From Pseudomonas asiatica (GTDB lineage: Bacteria > Pseudomonadota > Gammaproteobacteria > Pseudomonadales > Pseudomonadaceae): DNA of 64,000 bases. Below the pieces are notes generated by a model. That model was given only the letters and a program-made list of their open reading frames with translations. It searched no databases and was not told the DNA's origin. Positions 15,401 to 22,495 of this stretch are shown here, piece by piece. The position numbers were made by a program, and so were the translations under genes. The stretch is from assembly GCF_009932335.1 (NCBI RefSeq), contig NZ_BLJF01000001.1, positions 2,356,001 to 2,420,000 of the forward strand, read 5' to 3'. Each line of letters opens with the position of its first letter. The stretch's first letter is position 1.

Positions 15401-18263
15401 CCCACTTGGGCAGGTGGATGTGCTGGCCGATCACGTCGGTCGGGGTGCGCACCTGGTAATCGTCCATCTCGTAGATGTTCGGGATCAGGTTGGTGTGCTG
15501 GTACATGGTGCAGTCGAAGGTGTTCATGCGCATCACCAGTGGCTCTGGCGGGCGCTGCTTGGTGATCACCGGCCAGGCGTCCTCCCACAGGGCGATGATG
15601 CGGGCCTGCGGGAAGTGGTAGCCGACCTTGTTGTACACCGCGTCGAACTGGATGTTGGCGCCCTTGTAGATGCGTGGGTGGTCGGCGGTGAAGGCCGAGG
15701 AGCCCCGGAAGTTCAGGCCCGAAAGGCTTTCGCCGCTGAAGAACTCGCCTACCCCGGAAGATTGGGTCAGGCGTTTGCCCCGGTCATCCATGCATGGCTC
15801 GTAGAACGGCGCGCCGGCAGTCGGCAAGGCGCCGTTGGTGCGGAACGCCTTGGCCACCGGCTGGCTGCCGGGGATCAGGGCAAAGCTTTGGTGTTCGGCC
15901 TGGGCATGGAACTGCATGGCCGCCTGCTCGACATCGGTGCCCTCTTCCGGCAGGTAGATGGGCTTGGCCTTGTGTACCACCTTGGTGAAATCGAGCTTGG
16001 TGGTGGTGGTTTCGGCCTCGCCGCCGGCAGATACGCCGTCCAGCGCGTGGCGCCCCAGGCCGCCATCCCAGCCATCGACCTGGTTCGGGTCAAGGTTGGC
16101 CCACAGCGCCTTGCCGCTTTCCTTGAGCTGGCGTGCCATGGCCGGGTCGAGCATGTCCAGTGGCGGGGTTGGTGGGCGGTTGCCCACGCTGCTTTCCATG
16201 CCGCCGATCCAGAACGGATAGCCAGGGTTTTTCAAGGTACCGTCGGCGTTGCGGTTGGCGTCGCTGCGGTCGACCAGCGCCAGCGAGCCGATGGCCTTGC
16301 GAACCGGTTCCTGATTGGCTGGCTCTTCATCCTCTTCTTCCTCGGGCTCGTCGTCGTCATCATTGGCGGCAACCAGCGCTTCGGACAGCTTCGGTACCAC
16401 CACCACCTTGCCTGGCATCGGCGCCATGGCCTTGCCGGGCAGCGGCACGATGGCCGGGATCGGCGTACCCGCAACGATCTCGCCATCGGGCAAGGCCCGC
16501 GCGCCAACCGCCGGCTTGCCGCTGCGCAGGGCGAACGGGGTGCTGTGGAAGCCGTTCTCGCCCTGCCCGCTCACTTCCAGGCGGGTGCCTTCCTCGAACA
16601 CGTCGTGCACACGCCACATGGCCCACATGCCCTGGGCGAAGTGCGGGTAGAAGTGGCAATGGTAAATGGCATCGCCCGCCACCCGGTTGCGGTTGCCCGC
16701 ACCGCCGTTGGCGATTTCGTAGGTGTAGCCGACCCCCGCGCCGATGCCCTGGGCATCGATGTAGTCGGAATTGTCGTCATTGGGGTTGAACAGCCACTGG
16801 TGGCCGTGCAGGTGGAAGATGTGCTGTTCATGGCCGTTGTGGGTGTTGCGGAACTTGGTGAAGTCACCAATGTAGCTGTGGTGCACGTTGGCCGGTTCCG
16901 CCGGGAACAGGGCCATGCTGGCCTTGACCCCGACGGCGCTGGCCGGTGGCACCTCGCCAGGGCGAATGTGCTCCAGGCCGACGTTGGCCGGCACGTCCAC
17001 CAGGGTACCGACGTCACCGACAGTGTGCGCACTGAGGAAGAACTCCTCATAGGCGCACGACAGGCAGTCGTGCATCGGCCCCACGCCCAGGCGGTTGGCC
17101 ACCACTTCCGCGCCCATGCCACCGGAACCGTAGTTGATCATGAACGAGTCGCGGGTGGGTTCCAGTACGTGGCCCATCACCGGGTCGGCCCAGTAGCCCG
17201 GGAACGCCTGGGTGCCGGCGACCTCGTCGGCGAACTGCGAGGCGAAGTCACGGAACGCCTCCAGGCGGTTGGGCAGCGCCGGGTTGCGCTTGCCCAGGTT
17301 TTCCAGCGGGTAGGTGGATTTGGGGAAGCTGCCATCGGGGTTGGGGCCCATGACGATGGCATCGGTTTCGCTGTTGATGATTTCGTTGCCGTCGACCATG
17401 GCAATGATCGGTTTGCCGGCCTTGCCCTCGGCGATCCAGGGTTGCATTTGCGGGTAGCGGGCTTCGTAATCGATTACCGGCTGACCGGTGGCGGTGCGGC
17501 CGGTGGTGGCCAGGCGCATTTCTTCTTCGGTGAGGGTATTGCGGTAGGTGCGGCCGAGCTTGGGCACTACCACTACCTGGCCGAACAGGCCGTTGGCAAC
17601 GTTGCCCGCAGTGCCCTCGCCGCCGAAGGTGGCGGCTTTGCTCGTGGCGGCGAAAGCGCCTTCGCGTTCGGCGTACAAGGTATAGCTGCGGGTGCTGCCG
17701 GGGCTGACGAAGAAGTTGCCGTTACGCCCGGTGTAGGCCGAAATGTCGGCGATGCTGTTGACCGCCTGCATGCCGTTGACCTGGAAGCCGACCATGCGCT
17801 CGGCCACCTGCTCGTCGGCGACGAAGCCTTCGGCGGCTTCATTTTCGAGCTCCGGCCCCTCCTCTTCGCCCTCAGGCTCTTCGGCCTCGATGCCGTCCTT
17901 GTTGGGGTTGGCCTTGTAGTCGAGCAGGTTGGTCAGGTTGACGGTAAGGCATTCACCGGCGGCCACCCGCAGCACGATGGGCCGCGGGCGCTTGTCCGGG
18001 CGCAGGGTGACCTTGCCCGGTACCGCCGCCCCGCCGCTGCTGAGGGGGACCATCTTGTCGTCCACCACATCCTCGCGCAGGGCGAACATCATGCCGTTGG
18101 CGTTTTGCGCGCCAAGGCGGTTGAACATCAGTGGCTGGTCCAGCGCCACAACGTTGGCGACCAGGGTGCGCTGGCACTGCACGGCGGCTTCGCTGGTCGA
18201 CTCCCAGCCGAGCAAGGCCAGAACGAGTGATGACAGGATGGGGCCTTTGAGTGGCATGGACAT
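12414..18263 (-). CDS. Giant multicopper oxidase, MnxG/McoA-like (putative Mn(II) oxidase)
   Basis: 1949 residues from the ATG at 18263, which has GGAGG six bases upstream and opens a signal peptide (about 3-24, TSEA-AVQ). Repeated cupredoxin domains carry the copper motifs. HxxHxH (HIFHLH, about 475-480) and the type-1/type-3 motif HCHxxxHxxxxM (about 535-546) come before two HxH motifs (HIH about 947, HDH about 1050). This is the reverse of the usual laccase order. Two very acidic inserts lie near 145-165 and 630-650. The length is far above ordinary laccases (about 500-600). P. putida GB-1 uses giant oxidases of this kind (MnxG, McoA) for Mn(II) oxidation. The substrate here is inferred, not shown. 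Confidence 0.9.
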   Translation of the reverse strand: MSMPLKGPILSSLVLALLGWESTSEAAVQCQRTLVANVVALDQPLMFNRLGAQNANGMMFALREDVVDDKMVPLSSGGAAVPGKVTLRPDKRPRPIVLRVAAGECLTVNLTNLLDYKANPNKDGIEAEEPEGEEEGPELENEAAEGFVADEQVAERMVGFQVNGMQAVNSIADISAYTGRNGNFFVSPGSTRSYTLYAEREGAFAATSKAATFGGEGTAGNVANGLFGQVVVVPKLGRTYRNTLTEEEMRLATTGRTATGQPVIDYEARYPQMQPWIAEGKAGKPIIAMVDGNEIINSETDAIVMGPNPDGSFPKSTYPLENLGKRNPALPNRLEAFRDFASQFADEVAGTQAFPGYWADPVMGHVLEPTRDSFMINYGSGGMGAEVVANRLGVGPMHDCLSCAYEEFFLSAHTVGDVGTLVDVPANVGLEHIRPGEVPPASAVGVKASMALFPAEPANVHHSYIGDFTKFRNTHNGHEQHIFHLHGHQWLFNPNDDNSDYIDAQGIGAGVGYTYEIANGGAGNRNRVAGDAIYHCHFYPHFAQGMWAMWRVHDVFEEGTRLEVSGQGENGFHSTPFALRSGKPAVGARALPDGEIVAGTPIPAIVPLPGKAMAPMPGKVVVVPKLSEALVAANDDDDEPEEEEDEEPANQEPVRKAIGSLALVDRSDANRNADGTLKNPGYPFWIGGMESSVGNRPPTPPLDMLDPAMARQLKESGKALWANLDPNQVDGWDGGLGRHALDGVSAGGEAETTTTKLDFTKVVHKAKPIYLPEEGTDVEQAAMQFHAQAEHQSFALIPGSQPVAKAFRTNGALPTAGAPFYEPCMDDRGKRLTQSSGVGEFFSGESLSGLNFRGSSAFTADHPRIYKGANIQFDAVYNKVGYHFPQARIIALWEDAWPVITKQRPPEPLVMRMNTFDCTMYQHTNLIPNIYEMDDYQVRTPTDVIGQHIHLPKWDLTAADGSANGWNYEDGILSPGSVVERVQAIRAYNGCTQGDSRDGTAACPQARQHPYFGRFGRADWLGARTAMQRWFADPLVNVYNVDRGLGTIFTHDHLGPSTHQQLGLYATVLAEPANSTWYHAETGEKLYNPATRQDGGPTSWQAVIQTGDHDGDGKNDSYREFFLEYSDFQHAYEAGVYVGAGPDGIPNAQSYPATADSFRYAINPPVRGKASNLLEAIVEERGGINPGCPSRPCPQAISVDDPGMFVVNYRNEPLALRVYDPNKVGPDGKRGMQADGLAGDLSYALQTRTDRAIPAMNLAPSAITSAVGPTGGTTLFPPHINAAGSEPGDPFTPMLRTYSGDNVRLRMHAGGHEEEHNVTLHGVKWLQNGTGYGNSSNSGWKSSQMIGISEQLGFMAPVSMISSSAATNGDYLYSLDAALEGYWNGIWGIMRNYTAQRADLFPLPNNPQPVAMRNTVNFDGICPKTTANPNGIGSRPTVKRSYEIVAALANDILENRNGVSINDPAGVGQHVGGPLKANGGTLVFNSRKTTIPLVSGVDPEDGEPFTIGGHSAPLHDPTAILYVRKADLDATTGKLKAGVPVEPLVLRANAGECISITLENRLPLVMPDLPSTAVMHNVVKRDRFDSEGATAFANNLMRPSSHVGLHAQLLAYDITKSDGANVGLNPVQTVAPRAGTSGAWPTRTYQYYAGHLEREGKPVSQLGRTVDNINTTAIEFGGLNLTPSDFIKQPQKGLVGAMSILPQTATWTEDTATRAQSTVKVTGQPDYRDFVTVWQRALNMRWADGRPVEGINTEGNGAAGDPQDNGNMAVNYKTEPLWLRFGMAPDSPFGRAGGLGFGDVPNAHMAYANALVGGDPQTPVLYAKPGQPVRNHIVMPSGGSRGMVYQLDGHLWPLHNYQAEKSDEYGYPMWQPGIGSVRFGYNPMAMYIGAQESVLPAAHFSFMLPSAGGANAVAGDYLFRDYAAYGNLSGLWGILRVTNEAPPATAPAQ

Positions 18264-18303
18264 GCTGCACCTCCGGGACACAAGATCTCTGCGTGGAGCT
18301 GGA

Positions 18304-18318
18304 GCAAGGTGTATGCCA
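18304..18318 (-). promoter_or_regulatory. Predicted sigma-54 promoter of the multicopper oxidase operon
   Basis: Minus strand TGGCATACACCTTGC: -24 TGGCAT (consensus TGGCAC), five-base spacer, perfect -12 TTGC. The start point would be near 18292, about 30 nt before the oxidase ATG. It matches in form the promoter at 6519-6533. Confidence 0.65.
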
Positions 18319-18369
18319 GGAGCGGATTGCTTTAATTTTCAGTTGGTTGCAGCGGCAAACGAAACAGAT

Positions 18370-18409
18370 TGGGGAGGATTCCCCAGCGGTTTTCCCCGAA
18401 ACGGGGGGT
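18370..18409. promoter_or_regulatory. Candidate enhancer palindromes upstream of the oxidase promoter
   Basis: A perfect TGGGGA-GGAT-TCCCCA palindrome (18370-18385) is followed by TTCCCC-GAAACG-GGGG (18392-18407). The second has the same spacing as the two palindromes at 6629-6690, with the last two arm bases lost. They lie about 50-100 bp upstream of the sigma-54-like element. Confidence 0.5.
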
Positions 18410-18434
18410 GGGTTGCGGGTGTTCGTCACGAGGT

Positions 18435-18685
18435 TTTCAGTGCCTGGGAGATCGAGCGCCGCCCGCGCGGCGCTTCGCAGCACAAGGCTGCTCCTACATC
18501 TGTTTCGGGCCAATTATTCCTGAGGCAAAGGCGCGCGGCCCCTTGGCGTCCACTTCGATATCGTGCCGGACAAACAAGGCGGTCGCGCGCGTTGGCACAG
18601 GCGTTACTGGCCAGAAACAGATGTAGGAGCAGCCTTGTGCTGCCAAGCGCCGCGCGGGCGGCGCTCGATCTCACAGGCGCTGAAA
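18435..18685. repeat. Large imperfect inverted repeat of the GTAGGAGCAGCCTTGTGCTG class
   Basis: Arms of about 75 bp (18435-18510 and 18610-18685) contain GGAGCAGCCTTGTGCTG and GATCGAGCGCCGCCCGCGCGG, separated by about 100 bp. It lies upstream of the oxidase promoter region. The rest of 18686-18870 shows nothing recognisable. Confidence 0.8.
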
Positions 18686-18878
18686 ATGCAGTGCCGGACA
18701 CATGGCAGCCCTGACCCCAACCTCTCGCCCTACACCCCACAGCCAACAAAGCCATCACCTGTAAGACATTTCTGAACATGAAACCAAATACTTCAGAAAC
18801 GACCCGCTTGGGAATTATCCTACGCGCGCTGCCGAACTATCGCTGTTGTCGGGGAAACACCTCACGGATAACGTTTTC

Positions 18879-19068
18879 GGGTCGCTCCGGCGACCGGGTG
18901 TGAGAACCCGACGGGTAGATTTGGTATCACCGTCATGGTGGCCGTACGTGGGCAGGCTTTTGCCTGGCCGAGTCTTTACCAATTCTCCTCGGTTTCTCAC
19001 CCCACGTATGGCTGCCACCTTCAATCCGTGAGAAAGATTCTGGTGGCAGTTCCCTTATTAGAGAACTG
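18879..19068 (+). ncRNA. Structured leader with competing stems upstream of the DUF3077 gene (candidate RNA switch)
   Basis: Local hairpins: GGTCGC/GCGACC (18880-18895), CGGGT/ACCCG with loop GTGAGA (18895-18910), CACC/GGTG (18928-18940), CAGGC-TTTT-GCCTG (18953-18966). Long pairings: TTGGTA 18921-18926 with TACCAA 18977-18982; the 12-mer ending TACGTGGG (18941-18952) with CCCACGTATGGC (19001-19012). TTTCTCAC (18993-19000) can pair either with GTGAGAA (18900-18906) or perfectly with GTGAGAAA (19028-19035). CTGCCACC (19012-19019) pairs with GGTGGCAG (19042-19049), or in part with GGTGGC at 18937. CAGTTC/GAACTG (19047-19068) lies just before the start codon. The mutually exclusive folds suggest translational or transcriptional control of the next gene. 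The ligand, if any, is unknown. Confidence 0.5.
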
Positions 19069-19081
19069 GAACCCTGAAAAC

Positions 19082-19354
19082 ATGAAAGACGAACCCAAGG
19101 TTATCCTCACCATCGGCGCCGAGACCTTTCTCGAGGTCGGCAACCCGCCGATCAATCTGCTGCGGGTCCAGCCCGGCATTCCTATTGATGATGCCTACGA
19201 GCAAGTGTCGATCCTGCTGAGCTATATCAAGCACCTGCTGCGCGAAGGCGATATGGAGGACGACCACAAGTTCCTGGGCGCCGCCGATTATCTCACGGCC
19301 TTGGCCAAGGCCTTGATGAACGAAGTTGAGCTGACCAAGAATACCTTGCGCTAA
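19082..19354 (+). CDS. DUF3077 family small protein
   Basis: 90 residues from the ATG at 19082. It is a single small domain (ETFLEVGNPPINLLRVQPGIPIDDA, QVSILLSYIKHLLREG) that I recognise as the pseudomonad DUF3077 family. No signal peptide, membrane segment or catalytic motif is visible. The function is unknown. The ribosome-binding site is weak and lies next to a hairpin, so expression probably depends on the structured leader upstream. It stands alone and is transcribed toward the malonate operon. Confidence 0.75.
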   Translation: MKDEPKVILTIGAETFLEVGNPPINLLRVQPGIPIDDAYEQVSILLSYIKHLLREGDMEDDHKFLGAADYLTALAKALMNEVELTKNTLR

Positions 19355-19380
19355 AGCTCAGGGTTCTGCCTGTACTGGCC

Positions 19381-19553
19381 TCATCGCCGGCAAGCCAGCT
19401 CCCACAGGTACAGCATTGCTCTCGAGGTTGTCGCTGTACCTGTAGGAGCGGCCTTGTGTCGCGATGGGGCGCGCAGCGGCCCCAGGATCTTGGCTGCGGT
19501 GCGGATATCGCTGGGGCCGCGGCCCGATCGCGACACAAGGCCGCTCCTACAAG
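19381..19553. repeat. REP cluster between the DUF3077 gene and mdcM
   Basis: A half element of the GCCGGCAAGCCAGCTCCCAC class (19385-19411) can pair with the start of a GTAGGAGCGGCCTTGTGTCG inverted pair (19441-19465 and 19527-19551). It may act as a barrier or terminator between convergent transcripts. Confidence 0.8.
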
Positions 19554-19580
19554 GGGTCTGCGCAGTCCAGGAGATTGATG

Positions 19581-20345
19581 TCACCCAACCAGGGCGCGTA
19601 CGCAGAAGTACAGGATCGACGGGCCCATCAGGCAGCCCAACCCGGTATGGAAGGTGGCTGTCAGTGCCCCGTACGGCACCAGGCGCCGGTCGGTCGCCGC
19701 CAGCCCGGCCGTCACCCCCGACACCGTCCCCGCCAACCCGCCGAACACCATCGCCGAACGTGGGTTGTCCAGCGCCAGCAGGCGCGCTGATACCGGGGTA
19801 AACACCATCACCAGGATCGCCTTGATCAGCCCGGTAGCAATCGACAGCGCCATCACGTCCGAGCTGGCCCCCAGCGCCGCCCCGGTCACCGGCCCGACGA
19901 TATAGGTCACCGCACCCGCACCGATGGTGGTCATGCTCACCGCATCACGGTAACCGAAGGCGTAGGCCACCGCAGCGCCGACAATGAACGGCAGCACCGT
20001 GCCGAGCAGCAGCGCCACCGCGCCGATCATCCCGGCCCTGCGCGCCTCGGTGGCCTGCACTTCGAAGGCCGTGGCGACAATGGCGAAGTCGCGTAGCATG
20101 GCCCCGCCCATCAGGCCGATGCCGGAGAACAGCGTCATGTCGGCCAGGCCTTTCTGGCCACCGGTAATGGTGCCGCCGACCCAGGCCAGCACCAGGCCGA
20201 TGACGATGGCGATGGCCGAGCCGTGCACGCGGCCGAAGGTCAGGTACTTCGACAGCACCACCGACAACCACATGATCGCGCCCACCACCGCAAAGGCAGT
20301 GATCAAACCGTTATGTTCCAGGGCATTGTCAATGATCGGCCACAT
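19581..20345 (-). CDS. mdcM: Malonate transporter subunit MdcM (MadM)
   Basis: 254 residues, with GGAGG upstream of the ATG at 20345. It is very hydrophobic, with about eight predicted membrane segments and glycine-rich loops (GGTITGGQKGLADMTLFSGIGLMGGAMLRDFAIVA lies in the middle). It is the larger subunit of the two-component MadL/MadM malonate uptake system of the inner membrane. It follows mdcL by 2 bp and is the last gene of the malonate operon, bringing in the substrate for the decarboxylase. Confidence 0.93.
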   Translation of the reverse strand: MWPIIDNALEHNGLITAFAVVGAIMWLSVVLSKYLTFGRVHGSAIAIVIGLVLAWVGGTITGGQKGLADMTLFSGIGLMGGAMLRDFAIVATAFEVQATEARRAGMIGAVALLLGTVLPFIVGAAVAYAFGYRDAVSMTTIGAGAVTYIVGPVTGAALGASSDVMALSIATGLIKAILVMVFTPVSARLLALDNPRSAMVFGGLAGTVSGVTAGLAATDRRLVPYGALTATFHTGLGCLMGPSILYFCVRALVG

Positions 20346-20347
20346 GA

Positions 20348-20770
20348 TCAACGCCCTCCTGCAGGGGCGGCCTGCACATTGCTTTCGGGGCCGGCCTCCA
20401 CTGCCGGCAGGGGTTCGCCGCGGTGGCTGCGGCTGATCAGGGCAATGGTCGCACCGCACACCAGTACCGCACCCACTGCCGCCAGCAGCGCCACCGGCCC
20501 GCCGTGCAGGGCGGTGACCACGTTCTGCTGGGCGGCCATGGCCACCACCACGGGGATATACATGGCGCCCCAGAAGCCCACGCCGAACTCGCATTCCTTG
20601 CTCATGCCGCCGTTGCGGTGCATGTACAGGCGTGCGCAGATCAGCAGGATCATGGCGATGCCGACCCCGCCCACATTGGATTTGACGCCCAGCAGCACGC
20701 CCAGGAAGTCGCCGACGATGACGCCGGCAAGCGTGCAGACCGCCAGCAGTGCCACACCATAGATGATCAT
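20348..20770 (-). CDS. mdcL: Malonate transporter subunit MdcL (MadL)
   Basis: 140 residues from the ATG at 20770 (MIIYGVALLAVC). It has four predicted membrane segments and a short hydrophilic C-terminal tail, the normal MadL size and plan. It pairs with MdcM, whose start lies 2 bp downstream. A REP pair separates it from mdcH upstream, so the transporter genes may be expressed at a different level from the enzyme genes. Confidence 0.93.
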   Translation of the reverse strand: MIIYGVALLAVCTLAGVIVGDFLGVLLGVKSNVGGVGIAMILLICARLYMHRNGGMSKECEFGVGFWGAMYIPVVVAMAAQQNVVTALHGGPVALLAAVGAVLVCGATIALISRSHRGEPLPAVEAGPESNVQAAPAGGR

Positions 20771-20848
20771 TGTTGTTGTCCTCAGGTAGTGTCGAAGTTG
20801 CTTGTTGTTGTTCTTCGTAAACACACTTTTGTGCAGCTTTCGCGGTCA

Positions 20849-20936
20849 TTGTGGGAGCGGGCGTGCCCGCGAACACGGGCAAAGCCCGTGCCACTCACCG
20901 AGGTGCCTGCTTCGCGGGCACGCCCGCTCCCACTGG
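20849..20936. repeat. REP inverted pair between mdcH and mdcL
   Basis: TGTGGGAGCGGGCGTGCCCG and its opposed copy TTCGCGGGCACGCCCGCTCC flank a small AACACGGGC/GCCCGTGCC hairpin. It lies within the malonate operon, in the 192 bp gap before the transporter genes. Confidence 0.85.
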
Positions 20937-20962
20937 GATCACCATCCTCCGCGGTGTTGCCA

Positions 20963-21883
20963 TCATCGTTCGTCGGCCACCTCCTGGCGCAGCAGCGCAT
21001 CCAGGGTGTCCCAGCGGGTGCCTTCAACAGCAACCACCCTGCCCTGTTCGAACACCGGCCGGGCCAGCCCGCCGAGCACGTTGCCGGGCGGCAGTTCCAG
21101 GTGCAGGCGCACACCACGCTCATAGGCGTTGCGCAACGTAGCACGCCAGTCGACCACCCGCGCCATGTTGCCGGCCAGGTCGTCGCGCAGACGCTGGGGG
21201 TCGAATATCGGCCGAGCGCTGCTGCCGCTGAGGTAGGTGATACGCGGTCGCTGCAGCTCGACCGTGGCGAAGGCACTGGCCAGTTCGGCCGCCGGGCCAT
21301 CCAGCAACGGGCAATGCGACGGCACGCTGACCGCCAGGCGCCGGGCCACGCCCTGGCCCAGCCGGCGTGCCTTGGCGGCAACCGCAGCCATCGCGCCATC
21401 GCTACCGGCGATGACGATCTGGTTGTCGCTGTTGAGGTTGGCGACATACACCTCGCCGCCCGCATCGCTCAGCAAGCGTTCGACACAGGCCAGGTCCAGG
21501 CCGCTGAGTGCGGTCATGCCGTAGCCTTGCGGATAGGCGCGCTGCATCAGTTCGCCACGCAGGGCAACCAGGCGCACGGCATCGGCAAAGCCCAGGGCGC
21601 CCGCCGTGACCGCCGCCGGGTAGGCGCCAATCGACAAGCCCGCCACGTAATCCGGCGCGGGGCTGCGCTGCATCAGCCAGCGCGCCCAGGCCACGCCAGC
21701 CAGCAGCAGGCACAGCTGCACGGCACGGGTCGTCTGCAGGGCCTGCTGGCTGTCCAGCGCCAGGGCCTGCTCGCCGAGGGTGTCACTGGCCTCTTCCAGC
21801 AATTGCCCGGCACCCTCAGGCAGGCGCTGCAGCATGCCCACCTGCTGGGCGCCCTGGCCGGGGAAGGCGAACAGGCTGCTCAT
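20963..21883 (-). CDS. mdcH: Malonate decarboxylase epsilon subunit, malonyl-CoA:ACP transacylase
   Basis: 306 residues from the ATG at 21883, overlapping mdcG by ATGA. It has the FabD-type acyltransferase fold with N-terminal FPGQGAQ, the nucleophile motif GLSIG (about residue 90) and a catalytic His in VPSHCPLL (about 195). It loads the first malonyl group from malonyl-CoA onto the acetyl/thiol carrier protein MdcC to activate the enzyme complex. Cytoplasmic. Confidence 0.94.
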   Translation of the reverse strand: MSSLFAFPGQGAQQVGMLQRLPEGAGQLLEEASDTLGEQALALDSQQALQTTRAVQLCLLLAGVAWARWLMQRSPAPDYVAGLSIGAYPAAVTAGALGFADAVRLVALRGELMQRAYPQGYGMTALSGLDLACVERLLSDAGGEVYVANLNSDNQIVIAGSDGAMAAVAAKARRLGQGVARRLAVSVPSHCPLLDGPAAELASAFATVELQRPRITYLSGSSARPIFDPQRLRDDLAGNMARVVDWRATLRNAYERGVRLHLELPPGNVLGGLARPVFEQGRVVAVEGTRWDTLDALLRQEVADER

Positions 21884-22494
21884 GCTGCACGCTCCATCGC
21901 TGCCCATGGGTCGCTGACCAGGCGTGGGCCATGGGCCGACTTGAGCAGCACGCGGCGGGCGAAGCCGGCCCACTCACGCAGAGCGACAGCACCCGCCGGG
22001 GTTTCCAGCTGCAGGTCGATACGACAAGGCGCGCAATCGAGGATATCCAGCAGCTCACGCGCCTGCGCCCTGCCCAGCGGTTGTGGCGTACGCAGCAGCA
22101 AGTCCAGGTCGCTGTCGGCGTGTACCACCTCCATACCGGTCGCGATCTGGTACCCCACCCCACCTGTCGGCCCCCAGGCCAGGCCGCTGGCATCCAGTAC
22201 CGGGGCGACCGAGGCCAGGGCCTGCAATGCAGGCCAAGGGCTTTCAGCTTGCCAGCGCAGCGCTTCGGGGCCTTGCTGACACTGGATATCGGCCAGCCGC
22301 ATCAGTACACCCGACCGCTGCGCCCTGCCCTGGCCACGCAGCCCCACCGCCACCCAGCCGTCCGCACAAGTGGCACGGCGCACCACCACCGGCTGGCCGC
22401 TCAGCAGCACATCCTGCGCCCACCGCGGCGCATCAGCAGGCAGGCACGATACGGGCATGCCCCAGAGCAGGTCGTGCGGCCTTGGCGCGTTCAT
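21880..22494 (-). CDS. mdcG: Phosphoribosyl-dephospho-CoA transferase MdcG
   Basis: 204 residues from the ATG at 22494. It attaches the 2'-(5''-triphosphoribosyl)-3'-dephospho-CoA prosthetic group to a serine of the carrier protein MdcC. A nucleotidyltransferase-type acidic motif, HADSDLDLLL (about residues 134-143), is consistent with Mg-dependent phosphoribosyl transfer. It is 1 bp behind mdcE and overlaps mdcH, within the malonate operon. Confidence 0.92.
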   Translation of the reverse strand: MNAPRPHDLLWGMPVSCLPADAPRWAQDVLLSGQPVVVRRATCADGWVAVGLRGQGRAQRSGVLMRLADIQCQQGPEALRWQAESPWPALQALASVAPVLDASGLAWGPTGGVGYQIATGMEVVHADSDLDLLLRTPQPLGRAQARELLDILDCAPCRIDLQLETPAGAVALREWAGFARRVLLKSAHGPRLVSDPWAAMERAA

Positions 22495-22495
22495 C

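Noticed and set aside
14301..18230. Open frame of about 1300 codons on the plus strand opposite the giant oxidase
   Set aside because: It mirrors the codon structure of a GC-rich gene, has low-complexity V/G/A/H-rich translation, and shows no domain. The minus-strand gene has signal peptide, copper motifs and a good ribosome-binding site.
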